64,000 nt of DNA from the NCBI RefSeq assembly GCF_016135805.1, contig NZ_JADWOX010000022.1:33583-97582 (forward strand), read 5' to 3'. The notes below the pieces were generated by a model. It did no database searches and was not told the origin of the DNA. It was given only the letters and a program-made list of their open reading frames with translations. This DNA is from Caulobacter hibisci. GTDB lineage: Bacteria; Pseudomonadota; Alphaproteobacteria; Caulobacterales; Caulobacteraceae. Below are positions 10,743 through 18,363 of this stretch, one piece after another (the stretch's first letter is position 1; each line of letters opens with the position of its first letter). A program made the position numbers and the translations under genes.

Positions 10743-11801
10743 TTATCGGCCTCCGGCCGTGGGAAGGGTCCGCGCGTAGCGGTCCCAGGTCTTGACGAGG
10801 TCGCGGGCGACGACGCCCCCGACGCGGAATTCGGCTTCGAAGGCGGCCTTGGCCCCGTCGTCGTGCAGCACGCGCGGGAAGGTCGGCTGGCCCAGCGGCG
10901 GGCGCGTGTAGTTGCTGGCGGTGCGCAGCACCAGCACCCGGCGCCGGTCGATGCGGCCGCTGTCGGCATGGGCGTCGAGCACGTCGAGGATCCCCTGGTC
11001 TTCGCAGTCGGTCATGGTGAAGGTCCCCGCGCCGTCGGTCCAGAGCTTGACCCAATCGCGGGCCCACTGGGTGCGGTGCGTGCCGTGCCAGAAGCGCACC
11101 GTGCCCAGGGCGTCGCCTTGCAGCACGAAGGGCGGGCGCTGGCCCTGGGGTTCGCCGGCATAGCCGGCGCGCAGGGCCTTCAGGTCGGCGTTGTCGGGCA
11201 GGACGACGTCCTTGGTCAGGGCGTAGGCCCAGTCGACCAGGCCGCGATCAAGCGTCCAGACCATGGCGCTGGAGCCCTCGGCCTTGCCCTTCACGTTCGG
11301 GCGGTCGGCGTCGTTGGAATAGAGGCCGTAGGGCCAGTCGGCCGGGATCTCGCGGTCGTCGACCTCGTAGATCGGGTCGGCGTCGACGACGTAGCGAGCC
11401 CAGGCGGCGCTGCCGACCGAGGCGGCGGCCGGATCGACCCCGGCGATGCCGCTGACGATCCAGTAGGCGTGGGAGAGGTCGAACTGGTCCGACAGGATCA
11501 GGGCCGCGACGCTTTCCCGCGTCCTGCCGCGCATGTCGCTGACGATGGCCAGCACCCCGTCGTCGGAATAGCGGGCGAGGTGGCGGACGCCCGGCACGCG
11601 GATCTCGCGCTTCAGCGGCCAGCCCTCGACCCAGGGCTGGAACTCGCCGGCGATGTCGCCGGTGTCGGCGCCGATCTCGAAGGTGGTGACGACCACGACC
11701 TTGATCGGGATGGGCCTGCTCGCCGCTTGGGCCAACACCGGCGCCGCCGCGCCCAACAGCACCGCCAAGGCGACCAATGTTCTTATAATCCAAGCCCGCA
11801 T
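10743..11801 (-). CDS. NUP-family 'purine nucleoside permease' (likely exported phosphorylase-like protein)
   Basis: Matches the purine nucleoside permease (NUP) family by its N-terminal KVVVVTTFEIGADTGD block and SGIAGVDPAAASVGSAAWA. The 352-aa product has a cleavable-looking signal peptide (residues 1-25, ending VLAQA) and no further transmembrane helices. Its fold motifs resemble nucleoside phosphorylases. It therefore probably binds or cleaves nucleosides in the periplasm rather than acting as a channel; that last step is inference. The start chosen is the ATG giving the signal peptide, with AGGAGC upstream. It precedes the NCS2 permease and is divergent from another exported nucleosidase. 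Confidence 0.85.
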   Translation of the reverse strand: MRAWIIRTLVALAVLLGAAAPVLAQAASRPIPIKVVVVTTFEIGADTGDIAGEFQPWVEGWPLKREIRVPGVRHLARYSDDGVLAIVSDMRGRTRESVAALILSDQFDLSHAYWIVSGIAGVDPAAASVGSAAWARYVVDADPIYEVDDREIPADWPYGLYSNDADRPNVKGKAEGSSAMVWTLDRGLVDWAYALTKDVVLPDNADLKALRAGYAGEPQGQRPPFVLQGDALGTVRFWHGTHRTQWARDWVKLWTDGAGTFTMTDCEDQGILDVLDAHADSGRIDRRRVLVLRTASNYTRPPLGQPTFPRVLHDDGAKAAFEAEFRVGGVVARDLVKTWDRYARTLPTAGGR

Positions 11802-11937
11802 GACCGCCCCGCTCCTGAAAACGGCGCGAAAGTCGTCGCTTGCGGGAGTCGATGCAACAGTGTGGCCTTCCGGCCTTTCTGCGCGGGCGCACGCAAGGCT
11901 AGGGTGCCGCCGAATCGACCATCGGAAGCCTTCCCCC

Positions 11938-12840
11938 ATGCGTATCGCCCTGACCGTCCTCGCCTGCGCCGCCTTCGCCGCGCCGATCGCCGCGGCCGCC
12001 GCCGAGCGCCTGGACGCCGCGCCGCGCACGGCCGTGGTCAGCGCCTTCCCGCCGGAGATGGCGGCGCTGGAGGCGGCGACCTCGGGTAAGACCGAACACG
12101 TCGCGGCTGGCGCGCGCTATGTGACCGGCACGCTGGAGGGCAAGCCGGTGGTGCTGTTCCTGTCGGGGATCAGCATGGTCAATGCGGCCATGACCACCCA
12201 GGCCGCGCTCGACCGCTTCCACGTCACTCGCATCGTGTTCTCCGGCGTGGCTGGCGGGGCCGATCCCGCGCTGGAGGTCGGCGACGTGGTGGCGCCGGAG
12301 ACCTGGGCCCAGACCTCGGAAATGGCCTATGCCCGCGAGGTCCCGGGCGGCTTCGCGCCGACGCCCGGCCTGGTCAGCGACCTGCCCAATTTCGGCATGA
12401 TGCATCCGCGCGCCGTGACGGTGAACCAGGACCCGGCCAAGACCGAGGACAGGCTGTCCTTCGCCGCCGATCCGGACCTTATCGCCCAGGCCCGCAAGAG
12501 CGTCGAGGGCCTTGCGCTGAAGCGCTGCGCCGCCGGCCAGTGCCTGACCAAGCCGCCCAAGGTGGTGGTCGGCGGGGCCGGCGGCTCGGGCCCGGTGTTC
12601 GTCGATAACGCCGCCTTCCGCGACTACGCCCACAAGACCTTCGGCGCTCGGGTGCTCGACATGGAAAGCGCCGCCGTGGCCCAGGTGGCCTACGTGAACA
12701 AGACCCCGTTCATCGCCTTCCGCAGCCTGTCGGACCTGGCCGGCGGCGATCCGGCGACCAACCAGTTCCCGGTGTTCCTGCGGCTGGCGGCGGACAATTC
12801 GGCGACGGTGGTGCGGGCGTTTGTCAGGGCTTTGCCCTGA
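11938..12840 (+). CDS. Exported 5'-methylthioadenosine/SAH nucleosidase-like protein
   Basis: A 300-aa PNP_UDP_1-fold protein with a signal peptide (residues 1-22, ending AAAA). Family blocks are visible: SAFPPEMAALEAA near the N-terminus, FSGVAGGADPALEVGDVV, and the purine-binding MESAAVAQVAY followed by RSLSDLAGGD, which keeps the catalytic-site aspartate. Cytosolic MtnN lacks a signal and is ~230 aa, so this is an exported variant with an insertion. It is divergent from the NUP-NCS2 operon across 136 bp, so it probably liberates purine bases in the periplasm for the NCS2 permease. The start is the ATG at the head of the signal peptide. Confidence 0.85.
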   Translation: MRIALTVLACAAFAAPIAAAAAERLDAAPRTAVVSAFPPEMAALEAATSGKTEHVAAGARYVTGTLEGKPVVLFLSGISMVNAAMTTQAALDRFHVTRIVFSGVAGGADPALEVGDVVAPETWAQTSEMAYAREVPGGFAPTPGLVSDLPNFGMMHPRAVTVNQDPAKTEDRLSFAADPDLIAQARKSVEGLALKRCAAGQCLTKPPKVVVGGAGGSGPVFVDNAAFRDYAHKTFGARVLDMESAAVAQVAYVNKTPFIAFRSLSDLAGGDPATNQFPVFLRLAADNSATVVRAFVRALP

Positions 12841-12870
12841 GATTGGGCAGACCTCTCCCAGCCCAAAATC

Positions 12871-13039
12871 ACCTCTCCCAGAGGGAGAGGGAGGGGCCCA
12901 GGCGACAGCCTGGGAGGGTGAGGGGTTTCAGACTTTCCGGACAGGGTAGGGTCAAAGGGTGATGGGACCGCCAATGGTGTACCCCCTCACCCTCCCACGC
13001 CTTCGGCGCGGGCCCCTCCCTCTCCCCATGGGAGAGGTT
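12871..13039. repeat. Intergenic palindromic repeat, GGGAGAGG/CCCCTC family
   Basis: Two imperfect inverted copies of a CCTCTCCC...GGGAGGGTGAGGGG unit face each other between a convergent gene pair. The arms share AGGGAGGGGCCC and TGGGAGGGTGAGGGG with their complements. It could fold as a long RNA hairpin protecting or ending both transcripts. The same style of repeat occurs at 14924, 41507, 59002 and 63543. Confidence 0.75.
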
Positions 13040-13063
13040 TTCCTTGGGCCGTCTCTGCCTAAC

Positions 13064-14026
13064 TCACGTCTTCAGCGGATCCTTCGCGTTCGGATCGCCG
13101 TAGGTCAGCGACACGAACACGTCCTCCAGGTCCGGATCCTCGGTCGCGATGTCCTTGATCGACACGCCCGCCCCGCGCACCGCCGCCAGCACATGCTCGA
13201 CGCTCGACTGGCCGGTGCGATAGCTCACCGAGAAGGCCCCGCCCGCGCGGCCCTTGGTGTCGAAGCCTTCCAGCACCGGGGGAATCGACAGCGGGCTCTC
13301 CGGCGTCACCACCACGTTGCGGATGTCCATCCGGCCCAGCAGGGTCGGGGTCGGCTCGCAGACCACCACCTCGCCGCGGTTGACGATGGCGATCTGGTCG
13401 CACAGCTCCTGGGCCTCTTCCAGATAGTGGGTGGTCAGCACGATGGTCACGCCCAGCTCGTGCAGGCCCTTCACATATTCCCACAGCTGGCGGCGCAGCT
13501 CGACATCGACGCCGGCAGTCGGCTCGTCGAGGATCAGCACCGGCGGCTGGTGGACCATGGCCTTGGCCACCATCAGCCGGCGCTTCATGCCGCCCGACAG
13601 CTGGCGGACATAGGCGTTGGCCTTGTCGCCCAGGCCCAGGGCGTTGAGCAGCTCGTCCGTGCGGCGCTCGTTCTTGGGCACGCCGTAATAGCCGGCCTGC
13701 ACCTCCAGCGACTCGCGCGGGGTGAAGAAGACGTCGGCGGCCAGCTCCTGGGGCACCACGCCGATGGCGGCGCGGGCGTCGCGCGGCCGCTCGTCGATGT
13801 CGCGGCCCCAGATCTTCACCGTGCCCGACGACTTGCGGGTCAGGCCGGCCAGGATGTTGATGAAGGTCGACTTGCCCGCCCCGTTGGGACCCAGGAGTCC
13901 GAAGATCGAGCCGCGCGGCACCTTCAGGTCGATGCCGTTCAGCGCCCGCTTTTCCGGCGCGGTCTTGGTGGCGGGATAGGTCTTGAACAGGCCCTCGGCT
14001 TCGATCGCGTAGGCAGGCAGGTCCAT
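13064..14026 (-). CDS. ABC transporter ATP-binding protein (orphan; export type)
   Basis: A 320-aa ABC ATPase. Walker A GPNGAGKST is at 46-54, the signature LSGGMKRR near 148, Walker B VLILDEPTAGVD near 168 and the switch His in TTHYLEEA. The arrangement and the C-terminal ~80-residue extension match NodI/YadG/DrrA-like exporter ATPases, which pair with a separate ABC-2 permease. No permease gene is adjacent, so the partner is elsewhere or absent. The start chosen is the ATG at MDLPAYAIEA; longer in-frame extensions are antisense to the genes on the right. Confidence 0.88.
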   Translation of the reverse strand: MDLPAYAIEAEGLFKTYPATKTAPEKRALNGIDLKVPRGSIFGLLGPNGAGKSTFINILAGLTRKSSGTVKIWGRDIDERPRDARAAIGVVPQELAADVFFTPRESLEVQAGYYGVPKNERRTDELLNALGLGDKANAYVRQLSGGMKRRLMVAKAMVHQPPVLILDEPTAGVDVELRRQLWEYVKGLHELGVTIVLTTHYLEEAQELCDQIAIVNRGEVVVCEPTPTLLGRMDIRNVVVTPESPLSIPPVLEGFDTKGRAGGAFSVSYRTGQSSVEHVLAAVRGAGVSIKDIATEDPDLEDVFVSLTYGDPNAKDPLKT

Positions 14027-14176
14027 GAAGCGTCCAATCGGGGCCCAGACGGGCCGAAGGCTTTGAAAACAGGGGCGTGGCGCCTTGCCCGAATTGACGC
14101 GGCGCCGACGCGTCGCATAGGTATGCCTCGTTCGCCGCCTAGCCAAGGCCGCGCTCAGAATTCGAAGGTTACTGCC

Positions 14177-14467
14177 ATGGCCAAGGCCAAGTCCGAAGCT
14201 CCGACCGCCCCCACCGCCATGGACGTGAGCGTCGTCCAGGTCGGCGCCGGCCCGGCCCCCGAGATCGTCCACGTCCATTCGCACCGCATCGCCTGCGACG
14301 GCGTCGGCGGCGCTCTGGGCCATCCGCGCGTGTGGCTGGAGATGGGCGCGGCCGGTTCGGTCGACTGCCCCTATTGCGACCGCCGCTTCATCGCCGACAC
14401 CCATGCCGGCCATGACGAGGACGAGCAGCTCGCCCCCGGCGTCTACGAAGGCGGCGGCGGCCACTAA
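14177..14467 (+). CDS. Zinc-finger zf-CHCC (NDUFS6-like) protein
   Basis: A 96-aa protein with the zf-CHCC signature: a His/Cys pair in SHRIACDG, a His in GHPRVWLEM, then CPYCDRRF. Alphaproteobacterial members are homologues of the complex I accessory subunit NDUFS6/13 kDa and are thought to assist respiratory complex I; this role is from the family. GAAGG lies 8 nt before the ATG. It is divergent from the ABC ATPase and 16 nt upstream of a thioesterase gene on the same strand. Confidence 0.88.
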   Translation: MAKAKSEAPTAPTAMDVSVVQVGAGPAPEIVHVHSHRIACDGVGGALGHPRVWLEMGAAGSVDCPYCDRRFIADTHAGHDEDEQLAPGVYEGGGGH

Positions 14468-14483
14468 GGTCGCCCAAGCCAAG

Positions 14484-14915
14484 ATGGACGACTCCTCGCT
14501 CTCCGGCCCGCGTGCCGAGACCCTCGCCCAGGCCTGGGAGGCGGCCGAGTGGCCGCACGACCCGCCGGTCCTGCGCGCCATCGCCATGCCGTCCGACACC
14601 AACCCCGAAGGCGACATCTTCGGCGGCTGGCTGCTGTCGCAGATGGACCTCGCGGCGGCCTCGATCGCCTTCCACCGCGCCGCCGGCCGCTGCGCCACCA
14701 TCGCCGTCGATGGCATGGTGTTCATCAGCCCGGTGTTCGTCGGCGACGAGGTCAGCCTGTTCGCCCGCATCGTCCATACGGGCCGCACCTCGCTGAAGGT
14801 CGAGGTCGAAGCCTGGCGCCGCCGCCGCGACGGCGAAAAGGCCCACAAGGTGACCCAGGGCGTGTTCACCTTCGTCGCCATCGGCGAGGACCGCAAGCCG
14901 CGGCCTTTGCCTTAG
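14484..14915 (+). CDS. Acyl-CoA thioesterase, YciA-like hotdog fold
   Basis: A 143-aa single hotdog-domain protein. The motif DTNPEGDIFGGWLLSQMD (residues 38-55) carries the Asn/Asp and Gly pattern of YciA/BFIT thioesterases that hydrolyse acyl-CoA. The start chosen is the ATG at MDDSSLSG, just after the zf-CHCC gene; an upstream in-frame ATG would overlap that gene. Function in fatty acyl-CoA pool control is from the family. Confidence 0.87.
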   Translation: MDDSSLSGPRAETLAQAWEAAEWPHDPPVLRAIAMPSDTNPEGDIFGGWLLSQMDLAAASIAFHRAAGRCATIAVDGMVFISPVFVGDEVSLFARIVHTGRTSLKVEVEAWRRRRDGEKAHKVTQGVFTFVAIGEDRKPRPLP

Positions 14916-14923
14916 TTCAAGAC

Positions 14924-15040
14924 GCTCCCCCTGAAGGGGGAGCTGTCGGCGAAGCCGACTGAGGGGGAAGTGATCGCGGCGCGTCAGCAGCCGCTTCCCC
15001 CTCCGGCCCTTCGGGCCACCTCCCCCTTCAGGGGGAGGGT
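14924..15040. repeat. Intergenic palindromic repeat, CTCCCCCTGAAGGGGGAG family
   Basis: Contains two copies of CTCCCCCTGAAGGGGGAG (the right copy slightly altered) in inverted arrangement around GTCGGCGAAGCCGAC and GGCCCTTCGGGCC hairpins. It lies between the convergent thioesterase and ggt genes, with stops within ~10 nt at each side. A related copy is at 41507-41634. Confidence 0.8.
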
Positions 15041-15045
15041 CTAAC

Positions 15046-16800
15046 TCACAGCCCCTTCGCCACGCCCTCGCGCCGCGGATCTGCGCCGCCCTCGAGCACC
15101 CCGTCCTTCCGCACGATCACCCCGTGCAGGCCCGAATTCTCGTTCTGGCCTTCCTTGACCAGCACGCCGCGCGCCTGCAGCGCTGCGGTCAGCTCCGGGC
15201 CGAAGCGGTCGACCTCGCCGGAGAACACCTCACCGCGCGCCACCAGGTTGGGCAGGGCCACGGCGTCCTGCATCGACAGTCCCCAGTCGAACACCCCGAC
15301 CATGGCTTTCAGATTGTAGGACAGGATCGCCGAGCCGCCCGGCGAGCCGACGGCGGCCAGGAACTGGCCCTTCTTGTCGAGCACGATCAGCGGCGACATC
15401 GACGAGCGCGGGCGCTTGCCGCCGGCCACGGCGTTGGCGCCGGGCAGGCCGTCCTTGTCGACCGGCGCGAAGTTGAAGTCGGTCAGCTGGTTATTGAGGA
15501 AGAAGCCGCCGACCATCCGCCCCGAGCCGAAGATGCTCTCGACCGTGGTGGTCATCGACACCACGTTGCCGGCCGGATCGACGATGACGAAGTGGGTGGT
15601 GCCGCCCGGCTCGATCGTCGAGTCCGGCCCGACCTTGGGCGCGCCCTTGGGCAGGCCGAAGCTGGGGACCGGGCCGGCCGTCTCGCCGATCAGCTTGGCG
15701 CGGTCCTTCACATAGGCCGGCTCCAGCAGGCCTTCGACCGGCACGGTCACCTTGCCCGGATCGCCGACATAGCGGTCGCGGTCGGCGTACATGACGCGTT
15801 CGGCCTCGGCGAGCAGGGTCCAGGCGATCGGGTCCTTGGGGCCGCGCCTGGCGATGTCGGTGTGCTCGAGCATCAGCAGGGCCTGCAGCAGCGACACCCC
15901 GCTCGACGACGGATTGGGCACGCAGACGGTGTAGACCTTCCAGGGCCGGCACAGGGCGTCGGCCGAACGGGGCCTGTAGGCCGCCATGTCGGCCAGGGTC
16001 ATGGCCGAGGGCCGCTCGCCCTCGTGCAGCTTGGCGACGATCGCCTCTGCGAGCGGACCTTCGTAGAGCGCTGAGGGCCCCTCGGCGGCCAGGCGGCGCA
16101 CCGTGGCGGCGTAGGCCGGGTTCCTCAGCGTCTCGCCGGCCTGGTAGCGCTGGCCGTCGGGCTTGGTGAAATAGGCGGTGGCGTCGGCCGTGCGGCCCTG
16201 CGGCGAGCGGCCATTGATCATCGAGGCCAGGCGCGGGCTCACCACAAAGCCACGGTCGGCCAGCCGCTCGGCGTCGAGGAACAGACGGTCCCAGCCGATC
16301 GCGCCGTGCTCTTTCTGGGCCTGGGCCAGCATGCCGACCGCGCCCGGCACGCCGGTCGAGCGGCCCGACAGCACCGCCGAGATGAACGGCACGGGCTTGC
16401 CGTCGTCGCCCAGGAACAGGGCCGGCGTCGCGGCGGCGGGCGCGGTCTCGCGGCCGTCATAGGCGGTGACTTTGCCGGTCTTGGCGTCGTAGACCATCAG
16501 GAACGAGCCGCCGCCCAGGCCCGAGCTCTGCGGCTCCACCAGGCCCAGCACCGCCTGCACCGCCACCGCCGCATCGACGGCCGAACCGCCTTCGCGCAGC
16601 ACTCTGAGGCCGGCTTCGGTGGCCAGCGGATTGGCCGTGGCGACCATGCCGCGCGGGCTGTAGGCCGCGGCCGCGCCAACCGTACTCGGGGCCGTAGCCG
16701 AAGCCGGCCTGCCCTTCGCCACAGCCGCCGGCGTCGCGCAGCCGGCGATCCCTCCGCAAGCGGTCAGGACGGCGAGGGCGGCGAGAACGGGCAGACGCAT
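15046..16800 (-). CDS. ggt: Gamma-glutamyltransferase (Ggt)
   Basis: Ntn-hydrolase that cleaves glutathione and gamma-glutamyl compounds; matured by self-cleavage before the catalytic Thr. The 584-aa precursor has an N-terminal signal with lipobox-like GIAGC, so it is probably an envelope lipoprotein. GLGGGSFL and RETAPAA-type motifs lie in the large subunit. The nucleophile is in GGTTHF (T401), and GGKRPRSSMSP is the oxyanion/substrate block of the small subunit. The start is the ATG preceded by CGAGGA; the longer frame upstream overlaps the promoter region of tRNA-Arg. Length fits the family. Confidence 0.93.
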   Translation of the reverse strand: MRLPVLAALAVLTACGGIAGCATPAAVAKGRPASATAPSTVGAAAAYSPRGMVATANPLATEAGLRVLREGGSAVDAAVAVQAVLGLVEPQSSGLGGGSFLMVYDAKTGKVTAYDGRETAPAAATPALFLGDDGKPVPFISAVLSGRSTGVPGAVGMLAQAQKEHGAIGWDRLFLDAERLADRGFVVSPRLASMINGRSPQGRTADATAYFTKPDGQRYQAGETLRNPAYAATVRRLAAEGPSALYEGPLAEAIVAKLHEGERPSAMTLADMAAYRPRSADALCRPWKVYTVCVPNPSSSGVSLLQALLMLEHTDIARRGPKDPIAWTLLAEAERVMYADRDRYVGDPGKVTVPVEGLLEPAYVKDRAKLIGETAGPVPSFGLPKGAPKVGPDSTIEPGGTTHFVIVDPAGNVVSMTTTVESIFGSGRMVGGFFLNNQLTDFNFAPVDKDGLPGANAVAGGKRPRSSMSPLIVLDKKGQFLAAVGSPGGSAILSYNLKAMVGVFDWGLSMQDAVALPNLVARGEVFSGEVDRFGPELTAALQARGVLVKEGQNENSGLHGVIVRKDGVLEGGADPRREGVAKGL

Positions 16801-17023
16801 GGGCGGATCCTCGAAAAGGGCGCGAAACAGATCCCCGCGAGCGGCGGCAAAGCCGACTCCCGGACCGGGGATTCGACGAACCATGCCCCCGCCGCCGCCA
16901 CCGCGCTCGCAAAAAACGCCGTCCCGAGCCCCTGCGACATCTTTTCCCGGCGCCCAAACCGTTGCCAGACAAGGGCTCGCCTACTTATCCACCGGACTTG
17001 ACGACCTTTTTTCGACAAGACGC

Positions 17024-17052
17024 TTGCACACCCCCGGGGTCCAGGCTATTTC
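17024..17052 (+). promoter_or_regulatory. Candidate promoter of tRNA-Arg
   Basis: TTGCAC and TATTTC separated by 17 bp, ending 24 nt before the mature tRNA. It is the best-spaced pair upstream of the tRNA. The rest of the ~275-base gap from ggt holds no supported gene. Confidence 0.4.
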
Positions 17053-17076
17053 CCCCGCCTCGCCGCAAGGCAGTGC

Positions 17077-17153
17077 GCGCCCGTAGCTCAGCTGGATAGA
17101 GCATCAGACTACGAATCTGAGGGTCGGACGTTCGAATCGTTCCGGGCGCGCCA
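17077..17153 (+). tRNA. tRNA-Arg (anticodon ACG), second identical copy
   Basis: A 77-nt cloverleaf with encoded CCA; anticodon loop CTACGAA. Sequence is identical to the minus-strand copy at 9194-9270, so the two form a long perfect inverted repeat about 7.8 kb apart. Confidence 0.97.
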
Positions 17154-17204
17154 TTTACTTCCCCACATCGAGAAGCTTTGCGCATCGCGCCGTTGGCGTC
17201 AGGC

Positions 17205-17579
17205 CTACGGCCGTCCGCCCAGCGCCGACTCCAGGCACTTCACGATGCTGTCGCCGCTGAAGGGCTTGCGCAGGAAGCAGGTGGCGCCGAGGGCGAGGCC
17301 GCGGGCGCGGGCGCGGGCGTCGTCGAAGGCGGTGATCAGGATCACGGGGGTGGCGACGCCGCGTTCGCCCAAGGCCAGCTGCAGGTCGAAGCCGGACAGG
17401 CCGGGCATCTGCACGTCGCTGATCAGGCAGTCGGCGCCGGCCGAGATCTCCGAGGCAAGGAAGGCGGCGGCGGAGGCGAAGGTGGCGACGCGGTGGCCGA
17501 GGGAGCGGATCAGGGCTTCGAGGGAAGCCCGGACGGCTTCGTCGTCGTCGACCACGGCGATCAGCGGGGCTTGGGACAC
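17205..17579 (-). CDS. Single-domain response regulator (receiver only)
   Basis: A 124-aa CheY-like receiver with acidic pair VDDDEAVR near residues 9-12, phospho-acceptor Asp in CLISDVQMPG, Thr/Ser switch in ITAFDD and conserved Lys in FLRKPFSGD. There is no output domain. The receiver is closest to FixJ receivers. GTG was chosen as start because AAGGA lies 7 nt upstream; a TTG one codon earlier is also possible. It follows the FixJ-like gene on the same strand but has its own promoter candidate. It probably competes for or relays phosphate with the neighbouring kinase. Confidence 0.88.
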   Translation of the reverse strand: MSQAPLIAVVDDDEAVRASLEALIRSLGHRVATFASAAAFLASEISAGADCLISDVQMPGLSGFDLQLALGERGVATPVILITAFDDARARARGLALGATCFLRKPFSGDSIVKCLESALGGRP

Positions 17580-17667
17580 CAACTCGTCCTTCTCGGGTCG
17601 CCGGCCCCGTTCAAACGACTGACGGACGGCGACGGCTCCCTTCTGCCCCAGGCCGGCCCGGCGCGAA

Positions 17668-17697
17668 ATTATACTTGGGTGTAAGGCGTTATGTCGC
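17668..17697 (-). promoter_or_regulatory. Promoter candidate for the single-domain receiver
   Basis: A perfect TATAAT on the minus strand (17668-17673) with GCGACA about 18 bp upstream, inside the last codons of the FixJ-like gene. It would place a transcription start ~80 nt before the receiver GTG. Confidence 0.5.
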
Positions 17698-18306
17698 GGA
17701 GGCGACTCCCAGCAGTTCGGCCATGCGCACGAACTCGAGCATCGAGCGCGCCTCCATCTTCCGCATCGCCGAGCTGCGGTGGATCTTCACGGTGATTTCC
17801 GAGAGGCCGATCTCGAAGGCGATCTGCTTGTTCATCAGGCCGGCGGCGACCAGGCCCATGACCTGGCGCTCGCGGGCGGTCAGGGTGTCGTAGCGGCGGC
17901 GGGCCTCGTCGAGGCCGGAGCGTTCGGCGCGCTGGGCCTGGTCGCGGTCGATGGCGGCCATCACCGCGTCGAGCATGTCCTGGTCGCGGAACGGCTTGGC
18001 GAGGAAATCGACGGCGCCGGCCTTCATGCCGCGCACGGTCATCGGGATGTCGCCGTGGCCGGTCATCAGCACCACCGGCATGCGGATGTCGGCGGCGTTG
18101 AGCTGGGCCTGGAAGTCGAGGCCGCTGACTCCGGGGAGCCGTACGTCCAAGACGAGGCACCCCGGCTCGTGCGCATGTCCGGACTTGAAGAAATCCTGGG
18201 CGGCGCCGAACAGCTTCGTCTCCAGCCCGACCGAACGGAACAGGCTGTCGAGGGCCAGGCGGATGGACCCGTCGTCGTCGACAATGTGCACCGTCGGAGC
18301 GGACAT
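17689..18306 (-). CDS. FixJ-family response regulator
   Basis: A 205-aa two-domain regulator: an N-terminal receiver (IVDDDGSIR, phospho-Asp in LVLDVRLPG, Thr in LMTGHGDIPM, Lys in FLAKPF) and a C-terminal LuxR-type HTH (LTARERQVMGLVAAGLMNKQ then SEITVKIHRS). This is the FixJ/NodW/TodT pattern. It is divergent from the adjacent PAS histidine kinase across 57 bp, so the two are very likely a cognate pair. The start is the ATG at MSAPTVHIVDDD; no strong ribosome binding site. Target genes unknown. Confidence 0.92.
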   Translation of the reverse strand: MSAPTVHIVDDDGSIRLALDSLFRSVGLETKLFGAAQDFFKSGHAHEPGCLVLDVRLPGVSGLDFQAQLNAADIRMPVVLMTGHGDIPMTVRGMKAGAVDFLAKPFRDQDMLDAVMAAIDRDQAQRAERSGLDEARRRYDTLTARERQVMGLVAAGLMNKQIAFEIGLSEITVKIHRSSAMRKMEARSMLEFVRMAELLGVASAT

Positions 18307-18363
18307 GGACGATAGCTGGACCTGCCGCGGTCGCGGCGTCAACAATAGCGGCGCAACCTTTCG

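Noticed and set aside
9372..12089. 905-codon plus-strand frame over the NCS2/NUP genes
   Set aside because: Gln/Gly/Asp-rich antisense translation of two real minus-strand genes; also runs through tRNA-proximal sequence.
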